Assembly (NCBI GenBank): GCA_021613375.1
Contig: CM038705.1
Span: 4,345,864 to 4,409,863 of the forward strand
DNA length: 64,000 bases
Direction: 5' to 3'
Source: Megaleporinus macrocephalus
Taxonomy: Eukaryota > Chordata > Actinopteri > Characiformes > Anostomidae
Shown: positions 56,901 to 64,000 of the stretch, piece after piece
Position numbering within the stretch: the first letter of the stretch is position 1
Layout of the letters: every line of letters starts with the position of its first letter
Program-made: the position numbers and the translations under genes
Notes under the pieces: generated by a model
Database searches by the model: none
Told to the model about the DNA's origin: nothing
The model's input: the letters and a program-made list of their open reading frames with translations, nothing else

Positions 56901-59900
56901 TTTAGGTCAGTTTAGTCTTATTCTGTCTGCTTACCTGTAAAAACCTCCTTTGGGATACACTTGGGCACCAGGTGGAGGTCCAACAGGGGGGTCAGGACCC
57001 CCTCCATGTTCCCAAACATTGAGGAGAGACCCAGGCTGAAGAGCATGATGAAGAAGAGGACGGCCCAAACCTGCGAGCCGGGCATTTTTATCACCGCCTC
57101 CGTGAACACGATGAAGGCCAAGCCCGTTCCGGAGGCACTCTGAGAGACAGGAGGAGGTTCACAATGACTATTTACTGACTGACACGTATCTCAGTATATC
57201 AGTCACTTCAGCGCATGAGAGTTAAACATACACTAGAAAAGAATTAACTCAGCAGAGCTCATATTTAGTCCATCTGTCGACCTCTCTGTCTGTCTGTCTG
57301 TATATCAGCCTGTCTATGTATCCGTCTGTCAATATATCTGTCTGTCTATATATTGGTCTGTCTGTCTGTCTGTCTGTCTATATATCTGTCTGTCTGTATG
57401 TGTCTATATATCTGTCTGTCTATATATCTGTCTGTCTGTCTGTGTCTATATATCAGTCTGTCTATATATCTGTCTGTCAATATATCTGTCTGTCTGTGTC
57501 TATATATCTATCTGTCTGTCTGTCAATATATCGGTCTGTCAATATATCTGTCTGTCAATATATCTGTCTGTCTGTGTCTATATATCTGTCTGTCTGTCTG
57601 TCAATATATCTGTCTGTCAATATATCTGTCTGTCTGTGTCTATATATCTGTCTGTCAATATATCGGTCTGTCTATATATCGGTCTGTCAATATATCTGTC
57701 TGTCAATGTATCTGTCTGTCTGTGTCTATATATCTATCTGTCTGTCTGTCAATATATCTGTCTGTCAATATATCTGTCTGTCTGTGTCTATATATCTATC
57801 TGTCAATATATCTGTCTGTCTGTGTCTATATATCTATCTGTCTGTCTGTCTATATATCAGTCTGTCAATATATCTGTCTGTCCATATATCTGTCTGTCTG
57901 TGTCTATATATCTGTCTGTCTGTCAATATATCTGTCTGTCAATATATCTGTCTGTCAATATATCTGTCTGTCTGTGTCTATATATCTATCTGTCTGTCTG
58001 TCAATATATCTGTCTGTCAATATATCTGTATGTCTGTCTGTCAATATATCTGTCTGTCAATATATCTGTCTGTCTGTCTGTCAATATATCTGTCTGTCTA
58101 TATATATCTGTCTGTCTGTCTATATATATTTGTCTGTCTATATATATCTGTCTGTCTGTCTATATATATTTGTCTGTCAATGTATCTGTCTGTCAATATA
58201 TCTGTCTGTCTGTATATCAGTCTGTCTACATATCTGTCTGTCTGTATGTCAATATATCTGTCTGTCTATATATCTGTCTGTCTGTGTCTACATATCTTTC
58301 TGTCTGTCTGTCAATATATCTGTCTGTTAATATATCTGTCTGTCAATATATCTGTCTGTCTATCTATATATCTTTCTACATATCTGTCTGTCTATCTATA
58401 TATCTGTCTACATATCTGTCTATCTGCCAATATATCTGTCTGTCTGTCTATATATCTGTCTGTATCCAATAAATTTCGTTCCACTTCACGATTGTGTCCC
58501 ACTTGTTGTTGATTCTTCACCAATAATTACAATTTCATATCTTTGTGTTTGAAGCCTGAAATGTGGCAAAAGGTTAAAAGTTCAAGGGGGCCGAATACTT
58601 TATTAAGGCACTGTATCTGTATATATGTCTATCTGTCTGTCTATGTATCTGTATGTCTGTGTGTCAGTCGGTCTGTCCATATATCTGCCTGTCTGTCTAT
58701 ATAGTGCTACATTACCTGGCCAAGGAAAGCTTGGAGATCGCATATCTTCTGACCAGCTTCTGCCACCTCGTTTGGTTTGGTAGCATTAAGTTCTGATAAC
58801 ACTTCATAATAGTTTTTCAGTGTTATGTTTCCATCAGGTATGCTAAACTTGTTCATCAACAGCACAATGTTTCTGTAAGAAAATATATAGAAAGATTATA
58901 AATATGTAACGCCAAGATCACCAGTGCTAGTGTAAATGAAGGGATTAGGGTTTAATGTAAATGTAGAGGTTCGGGTTTAGTGTAAATGTAGGGGTTATGG
59001 TTTAGTGTAAATGTAGGGGTTATGGTTTAGTGTAAATGTAGGGTTAGTGTTTAGTGTAGATGTAGAGGTTAGTGTTTAGTGTAGATGTAGGGGTTAGTGT
59101 TTAGTGTAGATGTAGGAGTTAGTGTTTAGTGTAGATGTAGGGGTTAGTGTTTAGTGTAGATGTAGAGGTTAGTGTTTAGTGTAGATGTAGAGGTTAGTGT
59201 TTAGTGTAGATGTAGAGGTTAGTGTTTAGTGTAGATGTAGGGGTTAGTGTTTAGTGTAGATGTAGGGTTAGTGTTTAGTGTAGATGTAGAGGTTAGTGTT
59301 TAGTGTAGATGTAGGGTTAGTGTTTAGTGTAGATGTAGGGGTTAGTGTTTAGTGTAGATGTAGAGGTTAGTGTTTAGTGTAGATGTAGGGGTTAGTGTTT
59401 AGTATAGATGTAGAGGTTAGTGTTTAGTGTAGATGTAGGGGTTAGTGTTTAGTGTAGATGTAGAGGTTAGTGTATAGTGTAGATGTAGAGGTTAGTGTTT
59501 AGTGTAGATGTAGAGGTTAGTGTTTAGTGTAGATGTAGGGGTTAGTGTTTAGTGTAGATGTAGAGGTTAGTGTTTAGTGTAGATGTAGGGTTAGTGTTTA
59601 GTGTAGATGTAGAGGTTAGTGTTTAGTGTAGATGTAGGGTTAGTGTTTAGTGTAGATGTAGGGGTTAGTGTTTAGTGTAGATGTGTAGGGGTTAGTGTTT
59701 AGTGTAGATGTAGGGTTAGTGTTTAGTGTAGATGTAGGGGTTAGTGTTTAGTGTAGATGTAGAGGTTAGTGTTTAGTGTAGATGTAGGGTTAGTGTTTAG
59801 TGTAGATGTAGAGGTTAGTGTTTAGTGTAGATGTAGGGTTAGTGTTTAGTGTAGATGTAGGGGTTAGTGTTTAGTGTAGATGTAGAGGTTAGTGTTTAGT

Positions 59901-62461
59901 GTAGATGTAGGGGTTAGTGTTTAGTGTAGATGTAGAGGTTAGTGTATAGTGTAGATGTAGAGGTTAGTGTTTAGTGTAGATGTAGAGGTTAGTGTTTAGT
60001 GTAGATGTAGGGGTTAGTGTTTAGTGTAGATGTAGGAGTTAGTGTTTAGTGTAGATGTAGGGGTTAGTGTTTAGTGTAAATGTAGAGGTTAGTGTTTAGT
60101 GTAGATGTAGGAGTTAGTGTTTAGTGTAGATGTAGGAGTTAGTGTTTAGTGTAGATGTAGGGGTTAGTGTTTAGTGTAGATGTAGGGGTTAGTGTTTAGT
60201 GTAGATGTAGGGGTTAGTGTTTAGTGTAGATGTAGAGTTTAGTGTTTAGTGTAGATGTAGGAGTTAGTGTTTAGTGTAGATGTAGAGGTTAGTGTTTAGT
60301 GTAGATGTAGAGGTTAGTGTTTAGTGTAGATGTAGGGGTTAGTGTTTAGTGTAGATGTAGGGGTTAGTGTTTAGTGTAGATGTAGAGGTTAGTGTTTAGT
60401 GTAGATGTAGAGGTTAGTGTTTAGTGTAGATGTAGGGGTTAGTGTTTAGTGTATATGTAGGGGTTAGGGTTTAGTGTAAATGAAGGGATTAGTGTTTAGT
60501 GTAAATGAAGGGATTAGTGTTTAGTGTAGATGTAGGGGTTAGTGTTTAGTGTAGATGTAGAGTTTAGTGTTTAGTGTAGATGTAGGAGTTAGTGTTTAGT
60601 GTAGATGTAGAGGTTAGTGTTTAGTGTAGATGTAGAGGTTAGTGTTTAGTGTAGATGTAGGAGTTAGTGTTTAGTGTAGATGTAGGGGTTAGGGTTTAGT
60701 GTAGATGTAGGGGTTAGTGTTTAGTGTAGATGTAGGAGTTAGTGTTTAGTGTAGATGTAGGGGTTAGGGTTTAGTGTAGATGTAGGGGTTAGTGTTTAGT
60801 GTAGATGTAGAGGTTAGTGTTTAGTGTAGATGTAGGGGTTAGTGTTTAGTGTAGATGTAGAGGTTAGTGTTTAGTGTAGATGTAGGGGTTAGTGTTTAGT
60901 GTAGATGTAGAGGTTAGTGTTTAGTGTAGATGTAGAGGTTAGTGTTTAGTGTAGATGTAGAGGTTAGTGTTTAGTGTAGATGTAGGAGTTAGTGTTTAGT
61001 GTAGATGTAGGAGTTAGTGTTTAGTGTAGATGTAGAGGTTAGTGTTTAGTGTAGATGTAGAGGTTAGTGTTTAGTGTAGATGTAGGGGTTAGTGTTTAGT
61101 GTAGATGTAGAGGTTAGTGTTTAGTGTAGATGTAGAGGTTAGTGTTTAGTGTAGATGTAGGAGTTAGTGTTTAGTGTAGATGTAGGGGTTAGTGTTTAGT
61201 GTAAATGAAAGGATTAGGGTTTAGTGTAAATGAAGGGATTAGTGTTTAGTGTAAATGAAGGGATTAGGGTTTAGTGTAGATGTAGGAGTTAGTGTATAGT
61301 GTAGATGTAGAGGTTAGTGTTTAGTGTATATGTAGGGGTTAGGGTTTAGTGTAAATGAAGGGATTAGTGTTTAGTGTAAATTAAGGGATTAGTGTTTAGT
61401 GTAGATGTAGGAGTTAGTGTATAGTGTAGATGTAGAGGTTAGTGTTTAGTGTAGATGTAGGTGTTAGTGTTTAGTGTAGATGTAGGAGTTAGTGTTTAGT
61501 GTAGATGTAGGGGTTAGTGTTTAGTGTAGATGTAGGAGTTAGTGTTTAGTGTAGATGTAGGGGTTAGTGTTTAGTGTAGATGTAGAGGTTAGTGTTTAGT
61601 GTAGATGTAGAGGTTAGTGTTTAGTGTAGATGTAGAAGTTAGTGTTTAGTGTAGATGTAGGGGTTAGTGTTTAGTGTAGATGTAGGGGTTAGTGTTTAGT
61701 GTAGATGTAGAGGTTAGTGTTTAGTGTAGATGTAGGAGTTAGTGTTTAGTGTAGATGTAGGGGTTAGTGTTTAGTGTAAATGAAAGGATTAGGGTTTAGT
61801 GTAAATGAAGGGATTAGGGTTTAGTGTAAATGAAGGGATTAGGGTTTAGTGTAAGATTGTGAAATATGTCAGTAGACATGTCAGTGGTGTTGTGCAGTAC
61901 TTACGTTTGTATGCATTCATCATAGTTGGACTGTGCTTTAAATCCCAGGATGGAGAAAATGGGAATAGAGGCGTAGATTGACGTTGCGCTGTTGATGCAC
62001 CCGACGATCAGAGCGTCCCGCTCACAGTTATTTCTGAAAAAACAGCTGTGAGTTATTTACTGTGCATATAATGTTTCCCCACTGAGGTCTGCTCATAATG
62101 TTCACGTGGTTTATGTACCATTCATGTATTTATTTATTTAAATTATTCTTTTCATTATTTTATATTCAACTCTGCAACACTGCTGTGTCTGATCCACTCA
62201 CACCAGCACAACACACGCTAACACATCACCTTTAGTGTCACTGCAGTGCTAAGAATGATCCACCTCCCTAATAGTAGTAACTCAGTGGGAGTCCTGCCTA
62301 TTGAAGAACAGGGTAACAAAGTTATAACTTTCTTTTATGTCTGCTTACTTTTGTGGATTATAACTGGAAAATGCGATGAGGCCTCCGAAAGCCAGAGACA
62401 GAGAGAAGAAGATCTGAGTGGCGGCGTCCAACCACACGGCCGGGTTCTTCAGCGTTTCCCA
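47716..62461 (-). CDS. slc6a18: SLC6 neutral amino acid transporter (B0AT group, SLC6A18-like), 3' portion in seven exons
   Basis: SLC6 carriers of this group import neutral amino acids with sodium at the apical membrane of gut and kidney epithelia, usually with an ACE2/collectrin partner. Exons in order: 62349-62461, 61905-62033, 58716-58872, 56935-57139, 51223-51382, 50968-51130, 47716-47910; 373 residues and a stop, all phases consistent. It covers TM6 ([19 protein letters not shown]) through TM12 and a short tail. [33 protein letters not shown] and AWNPEY are nearer to what I recall of SLC6A18 than SLC6A19, but fish have several B0AT paralogues. TM1-TM5 exons lie beyond the right edge. 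Confidence 0.88.
47998..50884. repeat. 46/49-bp minisatellite in slc6 last intron, about 59 copies
   Basis: Units contain CTCTACACTAACCTCTGTAG, one or two CAG triplets, TAACACTACACACACACAGC and CGA. The two lengths differ by a CAG triplet. It occupies about 2.9 of the 3.06 kb intron, leaving about 85 bp on each side. Confidence 0.95.
50968..51130 (-). CDS. slc6a18: slc6a18-like exon (TM11-TM12 region)
   Basis: [37 protein letters not shown] and YDAWNPEY, acceptor GCGTTCAG, donor TAC|GTAAGA (phase 0). Confidence 0.95.
51223..51382 (-). CDS. slc6a18: slc6a18-like exon (TM9-TM11 region)
   Basis: [40 protein letters not shown] and VIYVYGANR, acceptor CTGTAG, donor ACAG|GTGCTG (phase 2). Only 92 bp of intron separates it from the next exon. 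Confidence 0.95.
51427..53622. repeat. 17-bp minisatellite, about 129 copies, with a CTGCAG in nearly every unit
   Basis: The unit is CCCCTTCATCACTGCAG, with CCTC as the main variant of the first four bases and rare TTCC, CTTC or GTAAGC changes. Nearly every unit has a PstI site. It starts 44 bp upstream (minus sense) of an slc6 exon acceptor. Confidence 0.95.
53622..56690. repeat. CTGT-type compound array, about 3.1 kb
   Basis: CTGT runs alternate with CTATATATCAGT and GTCTATATATCTGT segments in units of about 22-30 bp. These form longer blocks, such as the one containing TAAATATGAGTCTGTCTGT that recurs about ten times between 54.87 and 56.2 kb. It abuts the 17-bp array directly. Tyr/Ser/Val/Cys-rich frames across it are not genes. 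Confidence 0.95.
56691..56934. other. Intron remainder beside slc6 TM8-9 exon
   Basis: It has a G-rich start (GGGGGGGCGGGGCTTTGGGG near 56700) and then single-copy DNA to the exon donor. Confidence 0.4.
56935..57139 (-). CDS. slc6a18: slc6a18-like exon (TM8-TM9)
   Basis: [40 protein letters not shown] and a cytosolic turn to [21 protein letters not shown] is the TM8 segment that holds the second sodium site in this family. Confidence 0.95.
57280..58465. repeat. Second CTGT-type array, in the next slc6 intron
   Basis: Units of CTGTCTGTCAATATAT and CTGTCTGTGTCTATATAT type. It has the same theme as the 53.6-56.7 kb array but with CAATATAT as its main variant. A short tail of the same kind appears at 58615-58705. 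Confidence 0.95.
58466..58715 (+). mobile_element. Tc1-type transposon end fragment
   Basis: The phrase CCGAATACTTTATTAAGGCA followed by CTGTAT is typical of a fish Tc1-like end, with GTGTTTGAAGCCTGAAATGT upstream. Only one end is present, between array segments. Confidence 0.45.
58716..58872 (-). CDS. slc6a18: slc6a18-like exon (extracellular loop 4)
   Basis: [37 protein letters not shown] and [10 protein letters not shown], with two N-glycosylation sequons (NIT, NAT). Acceptor TTACAG, donor CCAG|GTAATG. Confidence 0.93.
58973..61869. repeat. 24/25-bp minisatellite, about 117 copies, with no C on the plus strand
   Basis: The unit is GTAGATGTAGGGGTTAG followed by TGTTTAGT, with GAGG, GGAG and GGG variants. 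A second subtype has TAAATGAAGGGATTAGG. The whole 2.9-kb tract lacks cytosine on the plus strand. It lies in the slc6 intron between the TM7 and loop-4 exons. Confidence 0.95.
61905..62033 (-). CDS. slc6a18: slc6a18-like exon (TM7)
   Basis: [20 protein letters not shown] then [20 protein letters not shown], acceptor TTTTTTCAG and donor AAC|GTAAGT. TM7 contributes an Asn/Ser side to the sodium site in this fold. Confidence 0.95.
62034..62348 (+). mobile_element. Short slc6 intron containing a family A fragment
   Basis: This 315-bp intron holds TGTGTCTGATCCACTCACAC, CAGTGCTAAGAATGATCCAC and CTCCCTAATAGTAG at about 62170-62320, a piece of transposon family A without its 45-bp region. Confidence 0.7.
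62349..62461 (-). CDS. slc6a18: slc6a18-like exon (TM6)
   Basis: [19 protein letters not shown] then [18 protein letters not shown], acceptor CTGACAG and donor AA|GTAAGC. TM6 lines the substrate site in SLC6 proteins, and the FSLSLAFGG motif is diagnostic of the family. Confidence 0.95.
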
Positions 62462-62524
62462 CTGTCAGAACACACACACACATTCTTTCAGCAGAACATT
62501 CAGCCCAGTCTTCCATTAGGAAAG

Positions 62525-64000
62525 GGTAGAAGAGTATATAAGAGTATATTATATAAGACACTGAGAGTATATGTGACTATATAAAGACCACTAATAGTAT
62601 ATAAGAGTATATAAAAAGCACCAAGACTTTATAAAAGCATATAAAGATCACTAAGAGTATATAATAGCATACAATGTCTACTTAAAGTAAATAAGAGTAC
62701 ATAAAATCCACTGAGAGTATACAAGAGTATATAAAGACCACTAAGTGTTTATTCTAGTATATAAAACTACTAAGAACATATGAGTATATATTATATTAAG
62801 ATCACTACTAGTATATAAGAGTTTATCAAAACTATTAAAAGTAGATAAGAGTATATAAAGACCAATAACAGTATTCAAGAGTATATAATAACCACTAAGA
62901 CTGTATAAACATATATAAAGATCACTAAGAGTATACAATAGCATGTAATGTCTACTAAAAGTAAATAATAATACATAAAATCCACTAAGAGTATACAAGA
63001 GCATATAAAGACCACTCAGATTTTATTCTAGTATATACAACTACTAAGAACATACGAGTATATATCATATAAAGATCACTACAAGTATATAAGAGTATAT
63101 CAAAACTACTAAAAGTATATAAGAGTATATAAAGACCACTAAGAGTGTATAAGAGTATATAAAAAGCACTAAGACTTTATAAAAGTATATAAAGATCACT
63201 AAGAGTATATACTAGCATACAACATTTACTAAAAGTAAATAACAGTACATAAAATCCACTTAGAGTATACAAGAGTATATAAAGACCACTAAGAGTTCAT
63301 TCTAGTATATAAAACTACTAAGAACATATGAGTATATATCATCTAAAGATCACTACTAGTATATAAGAGTATATCAAAACTACTAAAAGTAGATAAGAGT
63401 ATATAAAGACCACTAATAGTATATAAGAGTATATAAAAAGTACTAAGACTTTATAAAAGTATATAAAGATCACTAAGAGTATATAATAGCATACAACATC
63501 TACTAAAAGTAAATAAGAGTACATAAAATCCACTTAGAGTATACAAGAGTATATAAAGACCACTCAGATTTTATTCTAGTATATAAAACTACTAAGAACA
63601 TACGAGTATATATCATATAAAGATCACTACAAGTATATAAGAGTATATTAAAACTACTAAAAGTAGATAAGAGTGTATAAAGACCACTAAGAGTATGTAA
63701 GAGTATATAAAAACCACTAAGACTTTATAAAGGTATATAAAGATCACTAAGAGTATATAATAGCATACAACGTCTACTAAAAGTAAATAAGAGTACATAA
63801 AATTCACTGAGAGTATACAAGAGTACATAAAGACCACTAAGAGTTTATTCTAGTATATAAAACTACTGAGAACATATGAGTATATATTATATTAAGATCA
63901 CTACTAGTAGATAAGAATATATAAAGACCACTAATAGTATTCAAGAGTATTTAATAACCACTAAGACTGTATAAAAGTATATAAAGATCACTAAGAGTAT
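62525..64000. repeat. AT-rich ~275-bp higher-order repeat
   Basis: Short ACTAAGAGTATATAA-type units (about 28-35 bp) are organised into a larger unit. The landmark CTAGTATATAAAACTACTAA recurs at about 62754, 63031, 63302, 63577 and 63851. The array reaches the right edge of the window, in the next slc6 intron. Confidence 0.9.

Noticed and set aside
57316..58512. A 398-codon open frame rich in Tyr, Ser, Val and Cys
   Set aside because: It lies entirely in the CTGT-type array. Similar frames are open in all three phases, so it reflects repeat composition and not a gene.
58973..61869. GGGTTAG motifs suggesting an interstitial telomere
   Set aside because: The unit is 24-25 bp with TGTTTAGTGTAGATG between motifs. 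No perfect TTAGGG tandem run is present.

Overview
This window is vertebrate nuclear DNA, almost certainly from a teleost fish. It holds large spliced genes with GT-AG introns, Tc1-like transposon remnants of the fish type, tRNA-derived SINEs, hAT-like non-autonomous elements, and extreme amounts of micro- and minisatellite. The repeat families look like those of otophysan fishes (characins, catfishes and relatives), but that placement is inference. There are no bacterial operons, CRISPR arrays or rRNA genes.

Three protein-coding genes lie head to tail, all on the minus strand. (1) About 1.04-13.56 kb holds the first five coding exons found of a Rap guanine-nucleotide exchange factor, best matching RAPGEF5. 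They cover the start codon, a short N-terminal region and the DEP domain; the rest runs off the left edge. (2) 25.30-39.25 kb holds a complete ferroportin-family iron exporter (SLC40A1-like) in eight coding exons. All phases agree and the predicted protein is 585 residues. Its N-terminus is unlike the usual fish or mammalian ferroportin, so it is probably a divergent paralogue, but the hepcidin-binding cysteine and several metal-site residues are kept. (3) 47.72-62.46 kb holds the last seven exons (373 residues, TM6 to the C-terminus) of an SLC6 neutral amino acid transporter of the B0AT group, closest to SLC6A18; its 5' part lies beyond the right edge. Nothing shows that the three genes work in one pathway.

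The other striking feature is repeat load. I estimate that more than half of the window is tandem array. Six of the seven slc40a1 introns and four of the six in-window slc6 introns carry a long array, and nearly every one has its own unit: 11, ~46, ~123, 39 and 31 bp and a SINE-tail unit in slc40a1; 49 bp, 17 bp, CTGT-type and 25 bp in the slc6 gene. Intergenic arrays have units of 45, 21, ~157, ~213, 37, ~82 and ~188 bp. Several arrays can be traced to a piece of an interspersed element that has been copied in tandem. The tails of two different tRNA-SINEs gave the 33.6-34.8 kb and 22.1-23.3 kb arrays, and the ends of two DNA transposon families gave the 45-bp and GGTGAT-type arrays. This repeated birth of minisatellites from transposon ends is the most interesting pattern here. 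I found no convincing new enzymatic or defence system.

Long open frames inside the arrays (His-rich, Ser/Tyr-rich, Val/Phe-rich) are products of repeat periodicity, not genes.
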